A DNA stretch of 30,068 nucleotides. Origin: Caryophanales bacterium UBA3620 (GTDB taxonomy: Bacteria > Bacillota_I > Bacilli_A > RF39 > UBA660). The translations under genes and the position numbers were made by a program. The stretch covers positions 1-30,068 of the forward strand of contig DFLL01000020.1 of the NCBI GenBank assembly GCA_002375205.1, in the 5' to 3' direction. The notes beneath the pieces were generated by a model. The model had not been told where the DNA came from and searched no databases. It was given only the letters and a program-made list of their open reading frames with translations. This document shows positions 14,140 to 21,813 of the stretch, in pieces (position 1 is the stretch's first letter; each line of letters opens with the position of its first letter).

Positions 14140-14967
14140 CTATTTATACCTTTCAATAAAGCTATCTCTATAAGCTATGAAATGTGGCTCGTCTAAACTA
14201 ATCATTTTTAATTCTTCACCTTGAACAGCAAAATAATAAGTTTTATCTAATTTCTTTATCTTAAATAAACCTTCGTACCCATGACCATCGATGTTATATA
14301 AATAACCATATTCACAACTAATACCATTAACATCTGATACCATATTATTATTTATTAATATATTAAGTGCTAAATTAGCAAATTTTTCTTTTTCATCATT
14401 ATTGTTTATTAAGTTAACATCATTTTTTTTAGAGAAAGTATTTACTCCCTCTTGAACTTTAATCCCATCTTTACATCTATTCATAAATTTAGTAAAATTT
14501 TGTTCTTGATACTCTATATCTTTATCACTAACTTTAGCCACATGATATAGTGGTTTTAAACCATTTATCTTAATAGTTACTTTTTGTAATTTTTTATTTA
14601 AAAAATTAAAGTTTTTAATCTCAATAGATTCAATAGCATTATTTGGAACAAATACAAATCTATCTAATTGTGGTTCCATTTTGGAAACATTAACTACCAT
14701 CTGCATTCCTTTACTTAAAAGTGGTATCAATCCTAAACCATTTTCTGTTTGATTAATTAATAAACCATCACATCCTTCTAATCCTTCAACCATCCCGTTT
14801 GTGAATGCTGCCATTGCTCCAATAGCTCCTCCAACTGCTCCAAATAAAGCATATTTTGTCGAATTAATATTTGGATCTTTATATGTAACAAAGATGCAAT
14901 TATCATCCCCTATACAGTTTACTTTTCTAAATAAATCTAATGCTTCTTCATATGTTTTAAAATTCAT
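14140..14967 (-). CDS. Unknown 275-residue protein with a Gly/Ala-rich segment
   Basis: The N-terminal part (about residues 1-130) contains a glycine-rich hydrophobic stretch (ALFGAVGGAIGAMAAFTNGM) that could touch a membrane, then a beta-rich region (FVFVPNNAIESIEIKNFNFLNKKLQKVTIKI) resembling bacterial PH-like domains. The C-terminal part (about 190-275) is a separate beta-rich module (CEYGYLYNIDGHGYEGLFKIKKLDKTYYFAVQGEELKMISLDEPHF). AAGGA precedes the ATG. It forms a pair with the 364-residue gene, 8 nt apart. Function unknown; the context suggests an immunity or accessory role. Confidence 0.6.
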   Translation of the reverse strand: MNFKTYEEALDLFRKVNCIGDDNCIFVTYKDPNINSTKYALFGAVGGAIGAMAAFTNGMVEGLEGCDGLLINQTENGLGLIPLLSKGMQMVVNVSKMEPQLDRFVFVPNNAIESIEIKNFNFLNKKLQKVTIKINGLKPLYHVAKVSDKDIEYQEQNFTKFMNRCKDGIKVQEGVNTFSKKNDVNLINNNDEKEKFANLALNILINNNMVSDVNGISCEYGYLYNIDGHGYEGLFKIKKLDKTYYFAVQGEELKMISLDEPHFIAYRDSFIERYK

Positions 14968-15031
14968 TCTTTTTCCTTCTTTCCCAAAAACTTTTTTTAA
15001 GCTAAACTTGTATCATTATAATTACAATATA

Positions 15032-15280
15032 TTATAAATATTCTTTTATAAATTTCTCTAACGTTTCTTGATTATCATCAAGGCCAAGTAATGAATATGA
15101 ATCTGTATATTCAACATCTGTTGCTTTAATTATAAGAAATGGTTTCACGGTTAACCCTAGTTTAATCATATCGTATACATCCTTTATATCTTTTTTTAAT
15201 CCATGCCTATTTATAAAATCATCAAATACTTTATTATAATTACTTTCAGAATTTAATTCAATCAATTTTCTTATCTGTTA
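15032..15280 (-). pseudogene. C-terminal fragment of an immunity-like protein
   Basis: The frame opens after a stop at 15280 and reads QIRKLIELNSESNYNKVFDDFINRHGLKKD, then KLGLTVKPFLIIKATDVEYTDSYSLLGLDDNQETLEKFIKEYL. The only start available is TTG at 15265 (77 residues) with no visible ribosome binding site, so I read it as a gene tail. It may belong to the same family as the head fragment at 16570-16790, with the membrane-protein gene lying between them. A genuine small protein starting at TTG is the alternative. Confidence 0.5.
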
Positions 15281-15338
15281 ATTCTTAAAAGATGTTTAAA
15301 TATTCGCCATTAATAATCCACTAACAAACTTTACGTTA

Positions 15339-16532
15339 TTATTTTTTTATGTATTTAATGTTATTCGATTTTAATATCGCTACTAAATATTCTGTTTCAT
15401 ATGGAAATAATGTAATTTTAAATACTTTTTGGTTACCTATATAACCTGTAATTTTCCTTTTAATATTAAATCTTCCAGTACTTTCATTTAAAACCTTTGT
15501 TAAATCTTTAATATTAATCTTCTTATTATGCAATAAATTTTTATAAATAATTGTTTTATTATCATTAATAATAAACCTTTTTAACACTTCATTTATTCCC
15601 AATAATAAAAGAACAAAAGTGGTAGAAAGAAATATAAAAATAGATAAAATATCATTTGTTTGTTCAAGTGTCAAAAAGAATAATAATAACCAAAACACAA
15701 CACCATAAAGTAGAATATATTCCTTCCTTCCTGATACATATAAAACATTCTTATGATATTTTTTTAAATAATTATAGAAAAATAAATTATCTTCTCTAGC
15801 TTTAAGAAGTGGTACTAAATAATAAAACAATAGGTTTTTTTTCTTATTAAATACCATTACATCTCCATTATTATAAGCAAAAGATGCTATTTCCGAAATA
15901 TTACCTATTTCCTTTCTTTTATTAAATAAATTTACAACCGTAATCATAGAATTATCTATTATTATTTTCCTATTTACATAATTTAATATACAAATAAATA
16001 TTGGTATAAAAAGTGCCATAACACATGCTGACATAAAATTATTAAAACAACATATAAAAAATGTAATTATACACAGTATAAATAAAACAATAAATAAAAC
16101 ATTACATGTTATTATCACACTACTTTTACTTTTAAGAACTATTTTTTTATTAGATAAATTGTAATCACTATCCTTGTTTATATCTACTTGTCCATAACCA
16201 ATTAGTTCTAATTGTTTAAATCTATCATCATTATAAATAGCAGATAATGATTCTAAATCAATTTTAAAATCCTTTATTTCATTTTCTTTTATTTTTAAAG
16301 TAACTTTAACCTTTTTATTATCATTATTTTTTAAAGATTCTATAATTTCCTCATAATCACCATTATAATACATATTTTTATCTTTAAGTATATAACTAGC
16401 ATTAAAACTATAATTTTTGTTTAATATGTTCCCATATACGTTAATACTAATACCACCATTTTCTTTATCTTCTTCATAATATACAAATTTAAATGATAAT
16501 AACTCATCCAGTGTTTCTATTTTATTCTTCAT
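15339..16532 (-). CDS. Membrane protein with two PH-like cytosolic segments
   Basis: A 397-residue protein. The N-terminal about 135 residues are soluble and beta-rich. Two hydrophobic pairs follow (about 138-190, VIITCNVLFIVLFILCIITFFICCF onward; about 275-320, LLYGVVFWLLLFFLTL and IFIFLSTTFVLLLLG). After each pair comes a similar short module: NRKIIIDNSMITVVNLFNKRKEIGNISEI and KRFIINDNKTIIYKNLLHNKKINIKDLTKV, reminiscent of the bacterial PH-like segments of YdbS-type proteins. AGGAG lies about 10 nt before the ATG. It sits inside the array between two immunity-like fragments. Function unknown. Confidence 0.6.
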   Translation of the reverse strand: MKNKIETLDELLSFKFVYYEEDKENGGISINVYGNILNKNYSFNASYILKDKNMYYNGDYEEIIESLKNNDNKKVKVTLKIKENEIKDFKIDLESLSAIYNDDRFKQLELIGYGQVDINKDSDYNLSNKKIVLKSKSSVIITCNVLFIVLFILCIITFFICCFNNFMSACVMALFIPIFICILNYVNRKIIIDNSMITVVNLFNKRKEIGNISEIASFAYNNGDVMVFNKKKNLLFYYLVPLLKAREDNLFFYNYLKKYHKNVLYVSGRKEYILLYGVVFWLLLFFLTLEQTNDILSIFIFLSTTFVLLLLGINEVLKRFIINDNKTIIYKNLLHNKKINIKDLTKVLNESTGRFNIKRKITGYIGNQKVFKITLFPYETEYLVAILKSNNIKYIKK

Positions 16533-16569
16533 TTCTATTTTCTCCTATTATTCACTTTTAAAACCTTTT

Positions 16570-16790
16570 TTATGATAAAGATTCAACTATATTCACAAAC
16601 TCATCTATACTTCTCGATACAATTCCAGCTTCACCTTCCGTACCAATATATCTAATTAGTATATCATTTAAAATCACCCATAAAACACCAGTGCCATCCC
16701 TAGCAAAAGGTTTTAACTTATAATTTGTTTCTCCAGGTTCCATCAAATCTTCAAGCCAATTTCATCGTTTTATAAATTCTTTATCAACTC
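16570..16790 (-). pseudogene. Head fragment of an immunity-like protein with premature TGA
   Basis: The frame reads DKEFIKR, TGA (16765-16763), then NWLEDLMEPGETNYKLKPF, ARDGTGVLWVILNDILIRYIGTEGEAGIVSRSIDEFVNIVESLS and TAA at 16572-16570. The Trp-rich, compact beta pattern (KPFARDGTG, YIGTEGEAGIVSRS) resembles SMI1/KNR4-like and related immunity proteins. It has no start codon with a ribosome binding site. The TGA again falls where a Trp (KRWNWLED) would be expected. The missing C-terminus may be the fragment at 15032-15280. Confidence 0.55.
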
Positions 16791-17015
16791 TGGCTCATAT
16801 AATTCTATATCACATTCAAAGAATGCATCATTTAACTCTTTATTATTATATATTTCGTCTAAATAATTACTTAATCTTTTGGGCAAATATGTGTTATCAT
16901 AATTCATAAAATATCCATCCCATTGGTTTTCTACATAAATTATAACACTTTTATCTTCTAGTATCAATATTTTACAATTTCCTTGTTTTAATTTTGCACT
17001 TTTTATATTATAATG
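16770..17015 (-). pseudogene. Remnant frame after the 165-residue immunity-like gene
   Basis: The frame is open from 17015 directly after the preceding TAG and reads HYNIKSAKLKQGNCKILILE, then DKSVIIYVENQWDGYFMNYDNTYLPKRLSNYLDEI and on to ELYEPELIKNL. The only start is a TTG at 16967 (65 residues) without a ribosome binding site. It looks like a gene tail joined to the next fragment, which overlaps it in a different frame. Confidence 0.45.
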
Positions 17016-17513
17016 CTAAAAAGCAATATCTTTATATCCTATTTGGTTTATTTCTTCATTTAAAATTTGAACACCTATACCATTATCTTCAATATCATTT
17101 CCCCATTTCTTATTAAATAGTAAGTATAAGCATCTACCGCCTATAGCATCTTCCATAACAAAGGCATCTGGAATAATTATTCCATCAAATTCAATTTGTT
17201 CTAATAATTCTTCAGTTGTATTTATTTCAGGCCACCATTTATTAAATTCTTCTTTATTATCAGGTCCATAAGAACCTTTTTCTTCTTCATTATAATATTT
17301 TAAAATCTTTTCAATAACAGCCTTTTGAAGTTCAGGCCATTTTTCTTTAAACCTTTCATATGTTTCAAATTGAATATCAGCAATTTCTTCCTCTTCAGTA
17401 TTAACTATTAAATCTACATTTATACTTTTTTCAAAGAAATCTATTGATATTTCCCCTTCAAATCCATAAGTTTCATTATAATTTAAATTTTCAAAATGAT
17501 TATTTATTTCCAT
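17016..17513 (-). CDS. DUF6985-like immunity-associated protein
   Basis: A 165-residue acidic cytosolic protein. The N-terminal beta layer (FENLNYNETYGFEGEISIDFFEKSINVDLIVNTEEEEI) and a following helix (QFETYERFKEKWPELQKAVIEKILKYYNEE) match, from memory, DUF6985/DUF2004-type proteins often seen in toxin-immunity loci. The C-terminal strand GIGVQILNEEINQIGYKDIAF has the same pattern as the C-terminus of the next upstream gene. AGGAGG lies 6 nt before the ATG and the gap to the preceding gene is 9 nt. Its own toxin is not in the window. Confidence 0.65.
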   Translation of the reverse strand: MEINNHFENLNYNETYGFEGEISIDFFEKSINVDLIVNTEEEEIADIQFETYERFKEKWPELQKAVIEKILKYYNEEEKGSYGPDNKEEFNKWWPEINTTEELLEQIEFDGIIIPDAFVMEDAIGGRCLYLLFNKKWGNDIEDNGIGVQILNEEINQIGYKDIAF

Positions 17514-17522
17514 ATTATCCTC

Positions 17523-18002
17523 CTAAAATGCTCTTTTAAATTCATCTTCATCTGACCATGGTAATAATCCTTCACCTGGCCCAACATCCATTATTTTATC
17601 ATCTAATATAATTACATCTATTCCATGCTCGGGTTCCCATTCACATTGTCCTTCAATTATGTAACCAATTCCTTCACCTTCAGGTGGAAATATATAAATC
17701 GCAGGATTCTCTATATACTTTAATATTTCTCTACCAGATGCATCACATGGAACTTTTTTATTTATTTCTGCAACAAATTCGTCATTCCATTCTTCTAACA
17801 TGAACTTATGATATGCCGAAATACGCTCACATATTCTATCAATAGTTTCTTCGCTTAGTGATAAAAAGTTACTAACGCATTTTTCTGCATATTCAATCTC
17901 TACAGTATTTTCAATCCACACTTCCATCCTTTTATTAAATAATTTGCTTTCAATAAAGCCAACATTAAACAAATCGTCTCTTTTTTTAATATTATTAATC
18001 AT
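17523..18002 (-). CDS. Immunity-like protein, DUF6985-like C-terminus
   Basis: A 159-residue acidic protein. The N-terminal half has beta strands (GFIESKLFNKRMEVWIENTVEI) and a helix (EETIDRICERISAYHKFMLEEW). The C-terminal half, YIFPPEGEGIGYIIEGQCEWEPEHGIDVIILDDKIMDVGPGEGLLPW, follows the pattern of DUF6985-type proteins. It starts 5 nt after the 261-residue gene, with AGAAGG lying within that gene's last codons. It appears to be a divergent paralogue of the 165-residue protein. Likely a cytosolic immunity protein by context; no toxin partner is visible. Confidence 0.62.
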   Translation of the reverse strand: MINNIKKRDDLFNVGFIESKLFNKRMEVWIENTVEIEYAEKCVSNFLSLSEETIDRICERISAYHKFMLEEWNDEFVAEINKKVPCDASGREILKYIENPAIYIFPPEGEGIGYIIEGQCEWEPEHGIDVIILDDKIMDVGPGEGLLPWSDEDEFKRAF

Positions 18003-18007
18003 TACAA

Positions 18008-18793
18008 TTACCTTCTTTCTATAAATATAGGTTTATCCTTATGATCTTCCTCAAAATCATTTGATGATATTCTAATAAATTCTGAACCAACTGGACAATC
18101 AAGATATTTAAAAATATCAGAATCTAAATTATTTATTTCATTAATAGACAATAGTGAAAGATTATTATGCTCATTTAAATATTCATCATCTTCGTTTCCT
18201 GCCATAAATTGCCAACCACTATCATTATCATTTAATGGTTCTTCTCTTATCATATATCCTACTTTATAGCCTTCATCCAATATTTTTCTAGAAACATACG
18301 CCATTTTATGAAATATTCTAAATCTATTTTTTGTTCTTTCAAAATCTTTTTCTGCATTTTTGAAATCATTTAATTCCTCTTCTGTTGGGCCCTTATTTGC
18401 ATCAATTTTATCTATATTTGCATCCCAATTATCTTTATCATCCATTTGTACTTTTAATAATGTGGCAAATTTTAATACATCATTTTCAACCGCATCAATT
18501 TTTGAATCTATTGTTTTAAGTAAGTTTTTTCCTTTTTTATTATATAAATATAATGTGTAATATCCATCAGGATATAAATTAAGTTTTGCCGCTCCTAAAT
18601 TTTCTTTATCATTATAAAAAACCATAAAGTATGATAAATGTTCATTTACATAATAATCCCATTCCGTTCCATTTTGTCCATTCATGTAATATATTGCGCC
18701 ATTTTCTTCCAAATTTTCTGGTTTTACTTCTGGCATATATTCTTTTATGCTATTATTTATTACTTTTTTAATTTGTTCTAAAATTTTATCCAT
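18008..18793 (-). CDS. Two-domain immunity-like protein with DUF2185 (Imm33-like) C-terminus
   Basis: A 261-residue acidic protein. The N-terminal domain (about 1-130) is of a beta-rich type (GAIYYMNGQNGTEWDYYVNEHLSYFMVFYN, KLNLYPDGYYTLYLYNKKGK). After a charged helical linker (about 130-155) the C-terminal domain reads AYVSRKILDEGYKVGYMIREEP, SGWQFMAGNEDDEYLN and YLDCPVGSEFIR, the signature of DUF2185, a family catalogued as immunity protein Imm33. AGGAGG lies before the ATG, 11 nt after the preceding gene. This is the clearest immunity assignment of the array. Confidence 0.75.
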   Translation of the reverse strand: MDKILEQIKKVINNSIKEYMPEVKPENLEENGAIYYMNGQNGTEWDYYVNEHLSYFMVFYNDKENLGAAKLNLYPDGYYTLYLYNKKGKNLLKTIDSKIDAVENDVLKFATLLKVQMDDKDNWDANIDKIDANKGPTEEELNDFKNAEKDFERTKNRFRIFHKMAYVSRKILDEGYKVGYMIREEPLNDNDSGWQFMAGNEDDEYLNEHNNLSLLSINEINNLDSDIFKYLDCPVGSEFIRISSNDFEEDHKDKPIFIERR

Positions 18794-18804
18794 AATTAAT
18801 CCTC

Positions 18805-19293
18805 CTAATCACTCCAATTAAATAAGAGTATAAATCTTTCTTTTTCTGTTTCATAACATCTAATATTACTAAGGATATAACCGCATTCATAATCATATTC
18901 GACGTCAAATTTTCTTCCTGTATTAACACTTGGATCAACTAACATATATGCTTTAATATTTTCTTTTCTAAACAAATCAAAAAATTTTTCTTTTAAGCAG
19001 AGTATTCTTTCATTTGTACCATCAGTATATCTTGGATTACAATATATTAATTCCACTAAATCATCATACCAATACTTAATTTTTTCAACCTCATATTTTT
19101 CAAGTTTTTTTACTATATCATCTGATTTACAGTTATTAACAATATATCTCCTAAAGACCTCATCTAACTTCTCATTTCTGTCTATTTCTTCAACAACAAT
19201 ATCTAAATTTAATCCATGAGCATTATAACTAAGTGCATATTCCAAATCATCGGTTTTAATGATTTGTTTTATTTTATCTACTATTTTTGACAT
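18805..19293 (-). CDS. Unknown 162-residue acidic protein of the immunity array
   Basis: A soluble protein with a helical N-terminal half (MSKIVDKIKQIIKTDDLEYALSY ... DEVFRRYIVNNCKSDDIVKKLEKYEVEKIKYWYDDLVELIY) and a beta-rich C-terminus (IKAYMLVDPSVNTGRKFDVEYDYECGYILSNIRCYETEKERFILLFNWSD). GGGAGG lies about 8 nt before the ATG. It is the first intact gene of the tight run down to 17016, all with strong ribosome binding sites and 5-11 nt gaps. Family not recognised. Confidence 0.6.
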   Translation of the reverse strand: MSKIVDKIKQIIKTDDLEYALSYNAHGLNLDIVVEEIDRNEKLDEVFRRYIVNNCKSDDIVKKLEKYEVEKIKYWYDDLVELIYCNPRYTDGTNERILCLKEKFFDLFRKENIKAYMLVDPSVNTGRKFDVEYDYECGYILSNIRCYETEKERFILLFNWSD

Positions 19294-19331
19294 ATTTGTT
19301 CCTCCCTCTATTTTATAATGATTACTCTTTC

Positions 19332-19453
19332 TATATTAATTTTTGCAATTCAATACATTTAGGCTGTTCATTTTCATTATTTAAAAATTCTTGTAAACAA
19401 TCAATTACTTGATCTGTTTTAATTACAGAATTTCCTGGCGCACTCCCGTTTAT
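19332..19453 (-). pseudogene. Short orphan tail fragment
   Basis: The minus frame reads INGSAPGNSVIKTDQVIDCL then QEFLNNENEQPKCIELQKLI before TAG. There is no start codon with a ribosome binding site; a stop lies just upstream. The sequence looks like the last about 40 residues of a longer protein, either an immunity protein or a toxin tail. Only its coding-like composition supports it. Confidence 0.35.
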
Positions 19454-19567
19454 CTATTTATAATAATTTTCGTAATACTCTTTTAATTCTTTTAAATCCT
19501 CTTCTTTATTTACTTTTTCTTGAGTCGTTACTTTTTTTCTATTCTTTAGCTTTTTGAAAAAAATCAT
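19454..19567 (-). CDS. Small basic protein, doubtful
   Basis: An ATG at 19567 lies 9-10 nt after AGGAGG and gives a 37-residue product (MIFFKKLKNRKKVTTQEKVNKEEDLKELKEYYENYYK) with a basic N-terminus and a charged helix. The same frame is open upstream to an ATG at 19663 that reads through one of two 36-bp direct repeats. It may be a fragment of a larger decayed gene. Confidence 0.3.
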   Translation of the reverse strand: MIFFKKLKNRKKVTTQEKVNKEEDLKELKEYYENYYK

Positions 19568-19622
19568 ATTTATCATTCCTCCTAAAAATTTTAATGCTAA
19601 AAAAAGTTGCTTCATAATTGTC

Positions 19623-19696
19623 CATTTTATTAAGACAAAATCTCCGTTCCTTTGTCTACTCATTTTATTAAGGCATAAACTTCGTCCCCTTGTCTA
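19623..19696. repeat. Two 36-bp direct repeats
   Basis: 19623-19658 and 19661-19696 match in 30 of 36 bases. On the minus strand each unit can encode a short RQ..GD.V.LIK-type peptide, so this is probably a decayed duplication inside a former gene. Confidence 0.7.
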
Positions 19697-19714
19697 TAAA
19701 TTTATTTAAACCTT

Positions 19715-19918
19715 TTATTCATCTGAACCACATGATATTATTAAAATTGCATTTTGATATATTACACACCAAGTTTCCAAATTAATATAAAAAGGATTTA
19801 CTAAATTTCTTTCATTAGTATCATTATCTTCTTCAATTGAATACAACTTGATATAACTGCCTAATTTATTTTCAATTCCGCTCAAATATTTTTTCAATTC
19901 ATCCAGCAGTTTATCAGC
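19715..19918 (-). pseudogene. C-terminal fragment of an immunity-like protein
   Basis: The frame opens after a TAG near 19921 and reads ADKLLDELKKYLSGIENKLG, then SYIKLYSIEEDNDTNERNLV and NPFYINLETWCVIYQNAILIISCGSDE. The last two strands (WCVIYQNAILIISCGSDE) look like the C-terminal strands of a small immunity domain. A TTG at 19897 would give 60 residues but has no ribosome binding site. It marks the left-over upstream edge of the island next to rseP. Confidence 0.45.
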
Positions 19919-19966
19919 CTATATTGATTTAAAAATTTCTCCAAAAAAATAGCCCAATTAATCACC

Positions 19967-21007
19967 TTATAATAATCTCAATATATCATTAAACGTAACA
20001 AATATCATTAAAAGAATAAGCAAAGCAAATCCAACACCATTAACCATTGCTTCTACTTTTACTGGAACTCTTTTTCTTCTTATTTTTTCTATAATTAAGA
20101 ATACTACTCTACCACCATCAAATGCTGGAAATGGTAGTAAATTAATAAATCCTACATTAATAGATAAATAAGCAGTCAAATATAATATATTTTGGAATCC
20201 TGCTTTTGATTCTTCAGATACTATTGTATAAATACCAACAGGACCTGATAAATCCTTAACAGAGGCTCTACCACTAAATAATTGTTTAATAGTAGTAAAC
20301 ATAAGTTTATATAAACTTAATGTAGTCTCACCAGCATACTTAATAGATGATATAAATCCTTTACTAGCTTTAGTATCTAGGGCAATACCAATAACATATC
20401 CTTCTTTGCCAACGTCATCTACTACCTTTTCAGGAGAAACCATCAAAGTTCTCTTGTTGCCATCAGTACCCCTAACAATAAACTCCATCTCCTTACCTTC
20501 ACTTGTCTGAAGATATAATTGAATCTCACTAAAACTAGATATTTTTTGACCATCAATTGATACTATCGTATCACCTTTCATAATACCAGCTATTTCTGCA
20601 GGTTTTCCTTCTACTACTGATTCTACTACTGGTTTAGTAGTAACACTACCATATATCAAAGCCATAATAAATAATAATATAAATGCAAATATAAAATTAT
20701 TCATAACACCCGCTACCATAATCAAAAATCTTTGCCATACCGGTTTAGAATATAATTTTCGCTCTTCAGGTATCTTTTTATTATCATCAGCATCTTCACC
20801 AGCAAGTGATACAAACCCACCTATTGGTATTAATCTAATGCAATATTCCGTCTCTCCATCTTTCTTTTTAAAATGAAATAATTTTGGACCCATACCAATA
20901 GAAAATTCATATACATATACGCCAAATAATTTAGAAAAAATGAAATGTCCAAATTCATGAACTAAAACAATAGCCCCCAATATCAATATAAACCATAATA
21001 TTCCCAT
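19967..21007 (-). CDS. rseP: Site-2 protease RseP (RIP metalloprotease)
   Basis: A 346-residue intramembrane zinc protease that cleaves anti-sigma factors, signal peptides or other membrane substrates. The zinc motif HEFGH is in the first helix (His17, Glu18, His21). A PDZ domain follows (about residues 125-205: VVEGKPAEIAGIMKGDTIVSIDGQKI). The second active-site motif is in INLLPFPAFDGGR near residue 285. Four hydrophobic helices are evident. AGGAGG lies 5 nt before the ATG. It is 10 nt downstream of cdsA; the dxr gene often found between them is absent. Confidence 0.97.
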   Translation of the reverse strand: MGILWFILILGAIVLVHEFGHFIFSKLFGVYVYEFSIGMGPKLFHFKKKDGETEYCIRLIPIGGFVSLAGEDADDNKKIPEERKLYSKPVWQRFLIMVAGVMNNFIFAFILLFIMALIYGSVTTKPVVESVVEGKPAEIAGIMKGDTIVSIDGQKISSFSEIQLYLQTSEGKEMEFIVRGTDGNKRTLMVSPEKVVDDVGKEGYVIGIALDTKASKGFISSIKYAGETTLSLYKLMFTTIKQLFSGRASVKDLSGPVGIYTIVSEESKAGFQNILYLTAYLSINVGFINLLPFPAFDGGRVVFLIIEKIRRKRVPVKVEAMVNGVGFALLILLMIFVTFNDILRLL

Positions 21008-21017
21008 AATATTCCTC

Positions 21018-21797
21018 CTAAAATAATATAGATATCAACATAAATCCAAGTGATACAAATATAACACTATCAAATCTATCTAAAATACCACCATGCCCAG
21101 GTATTAAATTAGAATAATCTTTTTTACCAAAATATCTCTTTATACTACTAAATACTAAGTCACCCACTTCACTAAGCACAGTAAGTATAAATGACATAAT
21201 AATAATATTAATAAGAGTCATATCACTTATAATAGTATAGTAATACATACTCCCAATAAAAGTACCCATTAAAGTACCTACAGTACTACCTTCAATCGTC
21301 TTTTTAGGACTTATCTCTGTAAAATTATGTTTACCTATTAACATACCACCAATATAAGCATATGTATCAGTAATAAAAGAAATAATAAAAATATATATAC
21401 ACTTATAAATACTGTCTACTCTCATATTAATAATAGTCATAAAAGAAAATGCCATAAAAAAGATAATACCTAAATAATAGAAAGCATCATTAATATTATA
21501 CTTATCTCTATCATCATAAAAGATAATAGGAATAATTAAACAAAGTATTGGAAGTACAATTAGTACCCTAATATCTATCTTATAAAAAATATTATTAAGT
21601 AAGAATAAACATAAAAATACATAAGAAATAGTTTTAATAAAAGTAATATTCTTTTTCTCATATTTTATATCAATTAATTCTTTTAATCCAAGGACAGCAG
21701 TTCCCGACATAACAAGAGCAAAAACTTTAGCCCCAAGCAGTGCTCCTACTAAAAGAACAGATACAACAATTATAGCTCCTAGAATTCTTTTTTTCAT
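21018..21797 (-). CDS. cdsA: Phosphatidate cytidylyltransferase
   Basis: A 259-residue integral membrane enzyme that makes CDP-diacylglycerol from phosphatidate and CTP, the branch point to bacterial phospholipids. The family signature is complete near the C-terminus: SPKKTIEGSTVGTLMG and LSEVGDLVFSSIKRYFGKKDYSNLIPGHGGILDRFDS. About seven or eight hydrophobic helices are visible. AAGGAAGTG precedes the ATG, 16 nt after parE. Association with rseP is the usual one in Bacillota. Confidence 0.97.
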   Translation of the reverse strand: MKKRILGAIIVVSVLLVGALLGAKVFALVMSGTAVLGLKELIDIKYEKKNITFIKTISYVFLCLFLLNNIFYKIDIRVLIVLPILCLIIPIIFYDDRDKYNINDAFYYLGIIFFMAFSFMTIINMRVDSIYKCIYIFIISFITDTYAYIGGMLIGKHNFTEISPKKTIEGSTVGTLMGTFIGSMYYYTIISDMTLINIIIMSFILTVLSEVGDLVFSSIKRYFGKKDYSNLIPGHGGILDRFDSVIFVSLGFMLISILF

Positions 21798-21813
21798 ATT
21801 ACACTTCCTTTAA

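Noticed and set aside
12779..16765. TGA recoded as tryptophan in this organism
   Set aside because: All conserved genes use TGG for Trp and none has an in-frame TGA, while ireB and the DUF1846 gene end properly at TGA. The two internal TGA codons lie in otherwise broken genes.
16770..16967. Independent 65-residue gene
   Set aside because: The start would be TTG without a ribosome binding site and the frame is open right up to the stop of the previous gene, so it looks like a tail fragment.
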